NCBI RefSeq assembly: GCF_900114375.1
Contig: NZ_FOSV01000014.1
Span: 62,001 to 126,000, forward strand
Source: Methylorubrum salsuginis
Lineage (GTDB): Bacteria > Pseudomonadota > Alphaproteobacteria > Rhizobiales > Beijerinckiaceae
Length of the DNA stretch: 64,000 bases
Direction of reading: 5' to 3'
Shown: in pieces, positions 54,447-62,473 of the stretch
Position numbering within the stretch: position 1 is the stretch's first letter
Layout of the letters: each line of letters opens with the position of its first letter
Translations under genes and position numbers: made by a program
Notes under the pieces: generated by a model
Databases searched by the model: none
The model's input: the letters and a program-made list of their open reading frames with translations, nothing else
Told to the model about the DNA's origin: nothing

Positions 54447-54791
54447 ATGCCCTCCCGCCTGCCCGCCCTGATCGCGATCGGCCTCGTCGCGCTCGCCTGC
54501 ACCGCCTGCGGGCGCCGCGGCGGGCTGGAGCCGCCGGGCACCGCCTCGGCCGCCGCCCCCGCGGTCGCGCGGACGGGCGCGCCCGCCTCGCCCCGCGGCC
54601 TGCCGACCACCAGCGTCGGCGTCGGCGACCGGGCCGCCGCGCCCGATTCCGACGCGGTCCAGGCCGGCGACGAGTTGAGCCCCGCGGCGATCCCGCCCGG
54701 CAGCGACGGCGTCCCGGTCACGACCAGCCGCGGCGGCAAGCGCGGCTACCGGATCCCGAAGGAGCCGTTCATCCTCGACGCCATCCTTTGA
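54447..54791 (+). CDS. lptM: Small lipoprotein, LptM/YifL-like
   Basis: The 114-residue protein has a lipobox ending LACTAC (Cys at about 21), followed at once by GRRGGLEPPG. CGRxGxLxxP after the acylated cysteine is the mark of LptM (YifL), a small lipoprotein that assists LptD maturation. It is typically encoded just upstream of lysA, as here (92 bp). The rest is a long Ala/Pro/Ser linker ending KRGYRIPKEPFILDAIL, which is conserved in Rhizobiales members. The LptM role is inferred from motif and position. Confidence 0.82.
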   Translation: MPSRLPALIAIGLVALACTACGRRGGLEPPGTASAAAPAVARTGAPASPRGLPTTSVGVGDRAAAPDSDAVQAGDELSPAAIPPGSDGVPVTTSRGGKRGYRIPKEPFILDAIL

Positions 54792-54883
54792 GCCTCGCCC
54801 CGCTTCCGGGCGGCGCCCTCGAGGGTTAAAGACCCACGCGACAGCGGCGCGAGGCGCGCCGAGCGCCCCTCACGAAGCCTGCC

Positions 54884-56152
54884 ATGCATCATTTCCAATA
54901 CCGCGACGGGCGCCTCCACGCGGAGGACGTCGACCTGACCGCGCTCGCCGCCGAGGTCGGCACGCCGTTCTACTGCTACAGCACCGCCACGCTGGAGCGG
55001 CATTACCGCGTCTTCGCCGAGGCGTTCGCGGGCGACGACGCGCTGGTCTGCTTCGCCATGAAGGCGAACTCGAACCAGGCGGTGCTGACGACGCTCGCCC
55101 GCCGGGGCGCGGGCATGGACATCGTCTCCGAGGGCGAATTGCGTCGCGCGCTCGCCGCGGGCGTGCCGGGCGAGCGGATCGTCTTCTCCGGCGTCGGCAA
55201 GACGAAGGACGAGATGGCCGCCGCTCTGGAGGCCGGGATCCTCTGCTTCAACGTCGAGAGCGAGCCGGAACTCGCCGCCTTGTCCGAGGTCGCGGCCTCG
55301 CGCGGGGAACGCGCCCCGGTCTCGATCCGGGTGAACCCGGATGTGGACGCGCTCACGCACGCCAAGATCTCGACCGGCAAGTCCGAGAACAAGTTCGGCA
55401 TCCCGATCAACCGGGCGCGTGAGGTCTATGCCCGCGCAGCCCAGATGCCGGGGCTCGCTCTCGTCGGCGTCGACACCCATATCGGCAGCCAGATCACCGA
55501 TCTCGCTCCGTTCGAGAGCGCCGCGCGCCGGCTCTGCGCGCTGGCCGGGGCGCTGCTCGCCGACGGGCACAAGCTCCACCACGTCGATTTCGGCGGTGGG
55601 CTCGGCATCCCTTACCGCGACGACAACGCCCCCCCGCCGGACCCGGCCGCGCTCGCCGCGATCCTGCGCCCGCATTTCCGGCCGCTCGGCCTGCGCCCGG
55701 TCTTCGAGATCGGCCGGATGATCGCGGGCAATGCCGGCATCCTCGTCACCCGCGTGGTCTACGTGAAGCCGACCGAGGCCAAGACCTTCGTCATCGTCGA
55801 TGCCGCGATGAACGACCTGATCCGCCCGACCCTCTACGAGGCGTTCCACGCCCTGCGCCCGGTGACCGAGGCCGCGCCGGACGTCCCCCGGATCACGGCG
55901 GACGTGGTCGGCCCGGTCTGCGAGACCGGCGATTATCTGGCGCTCGCCCGCGAGATGCCCGCGGTCCAGGCGGGCGACCTGATCGCGGTGATGAGCGCGG
56001 GCGCCTACGGCGCCGTCCAGGCCGGCACCTACAACAGCCGCCGCCTCGTGCCCGAGGTGCTGGTGAGCGGCGACCGCTCGGCGGTGGTACGCCCGCGACC
56101 GAGTTACGAGGATCTGATCCGGCTGGATCGCGTGCCGGAGTGGCTGGCGTAA
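54884..56152 (+). CDS. lysA: Diaminopimelate decarboxylase
   Basis: The 422-residue PLP enzyme of the alanine racemase fold type has PLP lysine K60 in CFAMKANSNQAVL. The phosphate-binding glycine motif is GGGLGIPYRDD, ISTGKSENKFGIP and DTHIGSQI are present, and the C-terminal catalytic region PVCETGDYLALAREMP carries the conserved cysteine. It makes L-lysine from meso-DAP, using product of the dapD pathway. The ATG at 54884 starts MHHFQYRDGRLHAEDVDL, as in homologues. It follows lptM and precedes the TIGR02302 gene in a common alphaproteobacterial order. Confidence 0.97.
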   Translation: MHHFQYRDGRLHAEDVDLTALAAEVGTPFYCYSTATLERHYRVFAEAFAGDDALVCFAMKANSNQAVLTTLARRGAGMDIVSEGELRRALAAGVPGERIVFSGVGKTKDEMAAALEAGILCFNVESEPELAALSEVAASRGERAPVSIRVNPDVDALTHAKISTGKSENKFGIPINRAREVYARAAQMPGLALVGVDTHIGSQITDLAPFESAARRLCALAGALLADGHKLHHVDFGGGLGIPYRDDNAPPPDPAALAAILRPHFRPLGLRPVFEIGRMIAGNAGILVTRVVYVKPTEAKTFVIVDAAMNDLIRPTLYEAFHALRPVTEAAPDVPRITADVVGPVCETGDYLALAREMPAVQAGDLIAVMSAGAYGAVQAGTYNSRRLVPEVLVSGDRSAVVRPRPSYEDLIRLDRVPEWLA

Positions 56153-56163
56153 CACCCGAAGAA

Positions 56164-56187
56164 CCCTCCCCCCTCCGCGGGGGAGGG
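56164..56187 (+). terminator. Hairpin downstream of lysA
   Basis: Arms CCCTCCCCC and GGGGGAGGG pair over 9 bp around CTCCGC, followed by CTT, starting 11 bp past the lysA stop. It is similar to the hairpin at 43955-43993, so it may also be a small repeat. Confidence 0.5.
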
Positions 56188-56307
56188 CTTGCGTCGCGGT
56201 AGCGGCAGCGTCGGCGCTAAGCGCGGCTGGGCTGATTTGACCCGATGGTGCCGGCCCGCCACCATGCTAGCTTCCCCTTCGATGTGCGGGAGCCGCGACC
56301 GATCACG

Positions 56308-59016
56308 ATGAGCGAGGCGCAACGGACGAGCCCTGAGGCCGGGCCGCAGCACGGCGACGCGCGGCGGCGCCTCGACCGGCTCGTGGCCGGCGCGCGGGCC
56401 GCGGGCCTGTGGGAGCGGGTCTGGCCGGTGCTGTGGCGCCCGCTCGGCGTCGCCCTCGCGTTCCTCACCGCCTCCTGGCTCGGCCTGTGGCTCGATCTGC
56501 CGCCGCTGTGGCGCATGGTGGGCTTAGGCCTTTTCGCGCTTCTGGCGCTGGTCGCCCTTCTGCCCGTCGTCCGCGTCGCCCGGCCGAGCCGGCGCGAGGC
56601 GCTGACCCGGATCGACCGGCAGGCCGCCCGCGACGGCGGGCTCGCCCACGATCCGGCCTCCGCGATCGAGGACACGCTCGCCGTCGGCCTCTCCGATCCG
56701 GCGACCCGCGCGCTCTGGGCGCTGCACCAGAAGCGGGCCGCGACCGCCGTCGCCCGGCTGCGGGTCGGGCGGCCGCGGCCGGACATGCCGCGTCACGATC
56801 CCCGCGCCCTGCGGGCCGGCGCCCTGGTCGCCGCGCTGGCGGCCCTGTTCGTCGCCGGACCCGAATGGCGGGGGCGGGTCGCGGCCGCCTTCGACTGGCG
56901 CGAGCCACCCGCCGCCGCCCCGAGCTTCCGGGTGGACGGCTGGATCGACCCGCCGATCTACACCCGCGTGCCGCCGCTGATCGTCACCATGGCGGGCGGC
57001 AAGGACGCGGTGCAGCGGCTGCGCGCGCCGGTGAACTCGACCCTGATCGTACGCATCGCCGGCCAGGGCGAGGCCGTGCTGACCCCGAACGCCGCGCTGG
57101 TGCCGGTGACCAAGGACGAGGCCGGAGATCGCAAACCCGCCCCGCGTCCGGCCCTCACGCAAAATGCTTCTTCCGGTGCGGACACCCGCGCATCGCTGCG
57201 CGAAGAACGCTTCCGCCTCACCGGCGGCACGGCCGAACTCGGCATCTCGGCCTCCGGCTCCGAGCCGCAGCGCCTCGTGATCGAGACGATCCCCGATCTG
57301 CCCCCCGAGGTGCAACAGGTCGGCGCGCTCGAAGTGAACGGGCGCGGCACCTTCTCCCTGACCTACCGGGCCAAGGACGATTACGGCATCGCGTCCGCCG
57401 AGGGGCTGGTCGAGCCGCTGAAGCCCGGCCGCTCGCTGGTGCCGGTGCCCAAGCTCGCGCTGGCGCTGCCCGCCGACGCCACCGGCGAGCACGACACCAA
57501 GTCGCTGGTCGATCTCACGGATAATCCCTGGTCCGGCGCCCGCGTGCGGCTGACGCTGGTGGTGCGCGACGAGGCGGGGCAGGAGGGGCGCACCCCACCC
57601 GCCGAGACGACGCTGCCGGCCCGCCCCTTCACCAAGGCGCTCGCCCGGTCGCTCGCGGAGGAGCGCCGCCGCCTCGTCACCGCGCCGGACGAGGATCGTC
57701 CGCGCGTCCAGACCGCGCTCGACGCGCTATTGATCGCCCCGGAACGATTCACGCCGGAACCGTCGATCTTCCTCGGGCTCACCACCGCCACCAATCGGCT
57801 GCGCGCGGCGAAGTCCGATGACGACCTGATCGCCGTCGCCGACCTCCTGTGGGAGATGGCCCTCAAGATCGAGGACGGCGACCTCTCGGACGCCGAGAAG
57901 ACGCTGCGCGCGGCCCAGGACCGCCTGAAGGAGGCGATCGAGCGCGGCGCCCCCGACGAGGAGATCAAGAAGCTCACCGAGGATCTGAAGTCGGCACTCG
58001 ACAAGTTCATGAAGGAGTTCGCCGAGCGCCAGCGCCAGAATCCGCAGAGCCGCCAGCAGCAATCCGAGCGCCAGCAACAGCAGCAGAAGGGTGCCAAGAC
58101 CGTCACCCCCGACGATCTGGAGAAGATGCTGAAGGACATGCAGGACGCGATGCAGCGCGGCGACACGGCGGAAGCCCAGCGCCTGCTCGAACAGCTGCGC
58201 AACACGCTCGAAAACCTCCAGAGCGCCGAGAACCAGGGCCAGAAATCCGGCGACGGGCAGGCCGAGATGAACCGGCAGCTCGACGAGCTCGATCAGATGT
58301 CCCGCGACCAGCAGGAGCTGCGCGACGAGACCTACAAGGACGGTCAGCAGGGCGAGCAGCAGCGCCCCCGCCCCGGCCAGCGCCCGCGGCCGGGCCAGCA
58401 ACAGCAGCAGGGCGGCCAGCCCCAGAATCAGCAAGGCCAGCAGCAGCAGGGTCAGCAGGGTCAGAACCAGCAGGGCGAGCAGGGGCAGCAGGGCCAAGGT
58501 CAGAAGGGACAAAAAGGTCAGAGCCCCGGCCAGCGCCAGCAGGGCCTTCGCGAGCAGCTCCAGGATCTCAAGGAGCGGATGAAGCAGCAGGGCCTTCAGG
58601 GCGAGCAGGGGCTGGCCGACGCCGAGGACGCCATGAAGGAGGCCGAGGATGCGCTCGGCCAGGGCCGCAACGGCGACGCGGTGGACGCCCAGGGCCGCGC
58701 GCTGGACGGGCTCAAGCGCGGCGCCGAGGGCATGCAGAAGCAGATGCAGCAGATGGCCGAAGGCGAGGGCCAGGGGGAGGGCGAGGGTCAGCAGCAGGCC
58801 CAGCAGGGTCGCCCCGGCGGCGACGACGACGACCCCCTCGGCCGCCCGACCCGCGGGCGCGACACCTCCGACGGCCGGGTCCGAGTGCCGGGCGCCGACG
58901 AATCGGCGGTGCAGCGTGCCCGCCGGATCATGGAGGAGCTGCGGCGCAAGCTCGGCGACCCCTCGCGTCCGCAGGAGGAACTCGACTATTTCGAGCGCCT
59001 GCTGCGCCGGAACTGA
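56308..59016 (+). CDS. TIGR02302 / DUF4175 family membrane protein
   Basis: The 902-residue protein has two membrane helices near 50-95 and a third near 170-185. A large periplasmic part follows (FRVDGWIDPPIYTRVPPLIV; strand-rich), then helical segments (FLGLTTATNRLRAAKSDDDLI). A long Gln/Gly-rich stretch from about 620 to 850 leads to a conserved C-terminal helix (RRIMEELRRKLGDPSRPQEELDYFERLLRR). This matches TIGR02302 proteins found next to lysA in alphaproteobacteria. Their role is unknown; a link to peptidoglycan or envelope assembly is only suggested by context. The ATG at 56308 is at the right distance from the first helix. Confidence 0.92.
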   Translation: MSEAQRTSPEAGPQHGDARRRLDRLVAGARAAGLWERVWPVLWRPLGVALAFLTASWLGLWLDLPPLWRMVGLGLFALLALVALLPVVRVARPSRREALTRIDRQAARDGGLAHDPASAIEDTLAVGLSDPATRALWALHQKRAATAVARLRVGRPRPDMPRHDPRALRAGALVAALAALFVAGPEWRGRVAAAFDWREPPAAAPSFRVDGWIDPPIYTRVPPLIVTMAGGKDAVQRLRAPVNSTLIVRIAGQGEAVLTPNAALVPVTKDEAGDRKPAPRPALTQNASSGADTRASLREERFRLTGGTAELGISASGSEPQRLVIETIPDLPPEVQQVGALEVNGRGTFSLTYRAKDDYGIASAEGLVEPLKPGRSLVPVPKLALALPADATGEHDTKSLVDLTDNPWSGARVRLTLVVRDEAGQEGRTPPAETTLPARPFTKALARSLAEERRRLVTAPDEDRPRVQTALDALLIAPERFTPEPSIFLGLTTATNRLRAAKSDDDLIAVADLLWEMALKIEDGDLSDAEKTLRAAQDRLKEAIERGAPDEEIKKLTEDLKSALDKFMKEFAERQRQNPQSRQQQSERQQQQQKGAKTVTPDDLEKMLKDMQDAMQRGDTAEAQRLLEQLRNTLENLQSAENQGQKSGDGQAEMNRQLDELDQMSRDQQELRDETYKDGQQGEQQRPRPGQRPRPGQQQQQGGQPQNQQGQQQQGQQGQNQQGEQGQQGQGQKGQKGQSPGQRQQGLREQLQDLKERMKQQGLQGEQGLADAEDAMKEAEDALGQGRNGDAVDAQGRALDGLKRGAEGMQKQMQQMAEGEGQGEGEGQQQAQQGRPGGDDDDPLGRPTRGRDTSDGRVRVPGADESAVQRARRIMEELRRKLGDPSRPQEELDYFERLLRRN

Positions 59017-59079
59017 GCGGCGGGCGCGACCATCACTCCGAGCTCGCGCGGTGCGCGGGGGCTCCTATCGGAACGAAAA

Positions 59080-59265
59080 ATGTCCTCGAACCAGCTCGTT
59101 CTCCTCGCCTGCCTCGCGGTGGCCGCCGTCCTCCTGTTCGGCCTCGTCAACATGATGCGCGGCGGCAGCGCCAACCTCTCGCAGAAGCTGATGCGCCTGC
59201 GCGTGCTGCTGCAATTCGTGGCGATCGTCGTCATCATGGGCGTCGTGTGGTGGCGCTCCGCCTGA
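59080..59265 (+). CDS. HIG1-domain small twin-helix membrane protein
   Basis: The 61-residue protein has two membrane helices (LVLLACLAVAAVLLFGLVNMM and LLQFVAIVVIMGVVWW) joined by RGGSANLSQKLMRLRV. This is the hypoxia-induced (HIG_1_N) motif known from alphaproteobacteria and mitochondrial respiratory supercomplex factors. It may support cytochrome oxidase, but this is by family only. It starts 63 bp after the TIGR02302 gene. In many Rhizobiales a cob(I)yrinic acid adenosyltransferase follows; here it does not. Confidence 0.88.
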   Translation: MSSNQLVLLACLAVAAVLLFGLVNMMRGGSANLSQKLMRLRVLLQFVAIVVIMGVVWWRSA

Positions 59266-59322
59266 GCGCGACGCGTTCTGCGTGAGGCGGCGGGCCGGCG
59301 ACAACGCCTGGCACCGCCGGCT

Positions 59323-59340
59323 CGGGCCGAACTCGGCCCG
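59323..59340. promoter_or_regulatory. 18-bp near-perfect palindrome upstream of the deacylase gene
   Basis: CGGGCCGA and TCGGCCCG pair perfectly around AC. The 2-nt centre favours a protein-binding dyad over an RNA hairpin. It is 124 bp before the PagL-type start. Confidence 0.35.
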
Positions 59341-59463
59341 GACCTGGGAAAGTGTGGCACCCGCGCCCCACCACCTCCGCAAAAGCGTGACGGTCGGATG
59401 AATCCGCGGGATGGCTCCGGGGCCGCGTGGTATTCGAGGGCGGTTCAACCGGATACACCGCCG

Positions 59464-60102
59464 ATGACCTCTTCTCTTGCCCGGACGACGGCCCTGATCG
59501 TGGCCGGCGCATTGGCCGCCTCGGCCGTGCAGGCCGCCGACCTCGGCGTCCGGGCGCCGACGCCGATGCCCTACGTGGCGCCGGTTCAGCCCTACAGCAT
59601 CGTCTCCGAGATCCGCATCGGCGGCTCGGTGCAGGATCCGGGCAGCGCCGAGGGCAAGGCGCCGGGCTTCAGCACCGCCAACGTCAACGGCGAAATCCTG
59701 CTGGCCAAGCCGGTCGTCAGCCTCGATCCGTTCTGGCAGGCCTTCGTGCCGCGCCCGACGGTGGGCGGCAGCTACAACACCGGCGGGCGCACCAGCTACG
59801 CCTATCTCGGCGGCACCTGGACGATCGACCTGTTCCCCGAGACGCTGGGCCGTCGCGTCTTCCTCGAAGGCTTCTTCGGCGGCGCGGCCCATAACGGCTA
59901 TACCGGTCCGAAATCCGGCACGCCCTACGGGTTCAACACGCTGGGCTGCTCGCCGCTCTTCCGCGAGGCCGCCGCCCTCGGCTTCCGCATCACCCCGCAA
60001 TGGAGCGTGATGGCCACCGTCGAGCACATGTCGAACGCCGGCCTCTGCGGCGACAACCGCGGCCTGACAAATTTCGGCGGCAAGATCGGTTACACGTTCT
60101 GA
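59464..60102 (+). CDS. Lipid A 3-O-deacylase-like outer-membrane protein (PagL family)
   Basis: The 212-residue protein has a signal peptide ending AVQAAD and a small beta-barrel with alternating strands. The PagL signature is VEHMSNAGLCGDNRGLTNFGGKIGYTF, with H188 and S190 as the catalytic pair (HxSN). The C-terminal phenylalanine suits outer-membrane insertion. PagL in Pseudomonas has a Glu 12 residues after the Ser; here that position is Thr/Asn, as in some homologues. It would remove the 3-O-acyl chain of lipid A. The ATG at 59464 gives the clean signal peptide. Confidence 0.85.
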   Translation: MTSSLARTTALIVAGALAASAVQAADLGVRAPTPMPYVAPVQPYSIVSEIRIGGSVQDPGSAEGKAPGFSTANVNGEILLAKPVVSLDPFWQAFVPRPTVGGSYNTGGRTSYAYLGGTWTIDLFPETLGRRVFLEGFFGGAAHNGYTGPKSGTPYGFNTLGCSPLFREAAALGFRITPQWSVMATVEHMSNAGLCGDNRGLTNFGGKIGYTF

Positions 60103-60227
60103 GGAACGTGGGGCTCGGCCGCTCGGGGCAGAGCCGTTACACCACCAAGCCGCGGATGTCTCCGAAATGGCTCCCGCCTGATCGCATCGGTAGAATGCGC
60201 ATTCCCTCTCCCCGTGCGCGGCACGGT

Positions 60228-61193
60228 TGTCCGGTTAAATCTCAGAAGTCGAGGGCAAGCTGAGCCGGAGGCCATGTTCGTCGCGGTGATCGCGGTGCGT
60301 CGATCTGCATGAGATCGCACGGCTCAGCTGAACGCTGTCGATCAGTCGCTGGAAGCGCAGCATCGATCCGGCAAAGCGGCTGCGGCGCGCGGTCAAATGC
60401 ACGAGCGCGAAGGCGATCAGGGCGGCGTAGAGCTGAAGCTGGATCGCAGCGGGGCGTTGGCCAAGGAAGTGGCGGATGCGCAGAGGCTGGTCGAGCCAGC
60501 GGAACACCGGCTCGATCTGCCAGTGACGCTCGTACAAGGTGGCGATCTCGACGGCGCTGGCGGCGGGGTGATTGGTCAGCACCCCCAGGGCCGGTGTCGT
60601 CCGCGTACCGCCGCAGCCGGATCCGGCGCAGCGGGATCGGCAGGGAGGAACCGCCCTTGCTGACCAAGCGCACCTCGGCGTCCTCCAGGACGAAAGCCGT
60701 TGCCCTCTTCGCCCTCCCGTCTCGCCAGCGGGCGCCGGCGCACCACCACCAGCCGCAATTGGTCTTTGGCCGGGTCACGAACCATGACCCGGTCGTGTCG
60801 ATAGCCCGCCATCAGCCGTAACAGCAGCCCTTGTCGAAGACGTAGGGCCGATGGGTTATTCAACGGGATCGGTGTGGCGTCGAGCATTTTTGCGGCAGGT
60901 GGGGTGGCCCCCGTCCCGGCGCAGGCGCCGCCCGAGATCGGCGAACAGGCTTGCGGGTCGGCGCTGGTGGCATCGGAGAGGGTCGAGTGCGCACAGGCTG
61001 GTAGCGCCGCTGAGCTGGGCGAAGATCAGGGCGGGGAGGTGGCCCCGACGCCGAAGCTTTTGTCGTAGGCCTCGGCTCGGGTCTGCGCCACGCACCGCTC
61101 GAAGGCGGGACGATCGGTGACTGCAATCAGTTGCCGGAAGATGATGGGCAGAGAGGGCATGCTCCGGACCTGTCTTCTGTGTTTCGATGACCA
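60228..61193 (-). mobile_element. Decayed IS4-family insertion sequence
   Basis: The ends are related inverted sequences. Inward from the left, TGTCCGGTTAAATCTCAGAAG; inward from the right (minus strand), TGGTCATCGAAACACAGAAG. They share GTC, AAA and CAGAAG in order. About 966 bp are enclosed, filled by a broken transposase on the minus strand. No target duplication could be confirmed. A hairpin (GAGAGGGCATGC / GCATGCCCTCTC) flanks and overlaps the right end at about 61153-61235. Confidence 0.7.
60235..61160 (-). pseudogene. IS4-family transposase remnant with frameshifts and an internal deletion
   Basis: Pieces of one transposase lie in different frames. The start at 61160 reads MPSLPIIFRQLIAVTDRPAF and is followed by RCVAQTRAEAYDKSF. 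A second frame gives ALIFAQLSGATSL, a third MLDATPIPLNNPSALRL, a fourth FVLEDAEVRLVSKGG with PIPLRRIRLRRY, and the last the catalytic-glutamate region TLYERHWQIEPVFRWLDQPL (60235-60582). The DUF4372 start and the Y..R..E motif identify an IS4-type enzyme. The middle with the first catalytic aspartates is missing, so it cannot be active. Confidence 0.82.
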
Positions 61194-61307
61194 GAAAACA
61201 GCCGCCTCGCGGCTTGGCTCCAGAGCATGCCCTCTCACAAACGCTACGCTTCAGTTCCCCGAACAGCCCTGCGAAGGCAGGGAGAGAGGGGATGACACGG
61301 GAGCAAA

Positions 61308-61805
61308 TCAGTCCTTCTCGGGCGCGATCTGCTCCAGGCCGCCGATGTGGCGCTGGGCGTAGAGCGGCAGGCCGATCTGGCCGATGAGATCGAGCTGCGT
61401 CTCGAGGAAGTCGATATGGCCTTCCTCGTCGGCGGCCAGTTCCTCGAACAGGATCTTGGTGACGCGGTCGTTGATCGAGTCGCAGTACTTGGCGGCCTCG
61501 AGATAGAGCGCGCGGGCCTCGTTCTCGGCCGCGAGATCGCACTCGATGATCTCCTGGACGTTCTGCCCGATCTTCAGCGGGTCGAGTTCCTGGAGGTTCG
61601 GGAAGCCGTCGAGGAAAAGGATCCGATCGATGAACTTATCCGCGTGGTTCATCTCCTCGATCGATTCCTTGCGCCAGAACTTGGCGAGGTCGACGTAGCC
61701 CCAGTCGTTCAGCAGGCGGAAATGGAGCCAGTACTGGCTGACCGCGGTCAGCTCGCTGCGCAGGCCCCGGTTCAGATATTCGATGACCTTCGCGTCGCCC
61801 TTCAT
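61308..61805 (-). CDS. bfr: Bacterioferritin
   Basis: The 165-residue protein has all ferroxidase ligands in canonical positions: E18, E51, H54, E94, E127 and H130. The haem-ligating M52 is in EEMNHADKF. It forms a 24-mer shell that oxidises and stores iron and binds haem between subunits. It is encoded 51 bp downstream of bfd on the same strand, so storage and release are co-expressed. The transposon remnant begins 115 bp beyond its stop. Confidence 0.97.
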   Translation of the reverse strand: MKGDAKVIEYLNRGLRSELTAVSQYWLHFRLLNDWGYVDLAKFWRKESIEEMNHADKFIDRILFLDGFPNLQELDPLKIGQNVQEIIECDLAAENEARALYLEAAKYCDSINDRVTKILFEELAADEEGHIDFLETQLDLIGQIGLPLYAQRHIGGLEQIAPEKD

Positions 61806-61856
61806 CGGCCCTTACTCCTCAAGCTGCGAGGCGTCGGGACGATCGATCGATCCGTC

Positions 61857-62147
61857 TCAGGCAGCGACGCCCTCGGGCTCCCTTGTAGTTTGGAACGATC
61901 CCAAACTGCAAGACGCTTCACAGCTTGTGGTGCAGGCATGGGCCGCATGGCTGTGCCCGGCGTGATTCTCCGCCTCGGCGAGGGCGTTGCGCAGGATGCC
62001 GCGGATGGTGCGGGCGCAGCGCCCGCATTTCGCGCTGCATCCGAGGCAGCCATAGACCTGGGCCGGCGTTCGCGGACAGCCGGGGCCCGGCTGAAGGCAC
62101 GCACGGACCTGTCCGTCGGAGAGGACGTTGCAAGAGCAGACGATCAT
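61857..62147 (-). CDS. bfd: Bacterioferritin-associated ferredoxin-like [2Fe-2S] protein with a His/Cys-rich tail
   Basis: The 96-residue protein starts MIVCSCNVLSDGQ. It has C4 and C6 of the Bfd cluster and the second pair C41 and C44 in CSAKCGRC. Bfd reduces the iron core of Bfr to release Fe2+. Two extra cysteines (C34, C37) lie just before, and a 25-residue tail rich in His and Cys (HAGHSHAAHACTTSCEASC) follows, absent from E. coli Bfd (64 aa). The tail might bind metal or contact Bfr. It heads a bfd-bfr operon. A 12-bp-arm hairpin (61882-61912) lies inside the end of the coding region. Confidence 0.9.
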   Translation of the reverse strand: MIVCSCNVLSDGQVRACLQPGPGCPRTPAQVYGCLGCSAKCGRCARTIRGILRNALAEAENHAGHSHAAHACTTSCEASCSLGSFQTTREPEGVAA

Positions 62148-62274
62148 GAGGGGATCGCGAACCTGTCGTGCCTGTCGAGAAAGCCGCGGGGGACGGCCCG
62201 CGCCTTGAGCCCTCCCGATCATCCCATCCCGCAGCGTCGCCGGAACCCGGCTTTCGAACGCCCGTAGATTAGAA

Positions 62275-62298
62275 TGATTGAAAAGTTCAAGCTTTTCA
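62275..62298. promoter_or_regulatory. Candidate iron-responsive element upstream of bfd
   Basis: TGA-N9-TCA at 62275-62289 fits the iron-rhodo-box form recognised by RirA-type regulators. It overlaps a perfect dyad TGAAAAG-TTCAAG-CTTTTCA (62279-62298), and ATTAGAATGATT just before it resembles half of an Irr (ICE) box. It lies about 130 bp upstream of the bfd start in an AT-rich island. The rest of 62148-62473 holds no gene. Confidence 0.5.
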
Positions 62299-62473
62299 GC
62301 ACTTTAGCCGGCACGCACCGCCTTGGCAACTCCCCATGCGCGCAATCGAACGTGGCACGAGCCATCGTCCCGGCGGCCGCCACGAAGCGGCCGCAACCAT
62401 GGCGATGCGCTTCGAGAGAGTGCGATCAAGGACTTGGCGGACGCGGCTGAGGCGACGCTTCGGCCGCGCTGCC

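Noticed and set aside
60242..60778. A complete functional transposase
   Set aside because: Family motifs fall in several frames and the central catalytic part is missing.
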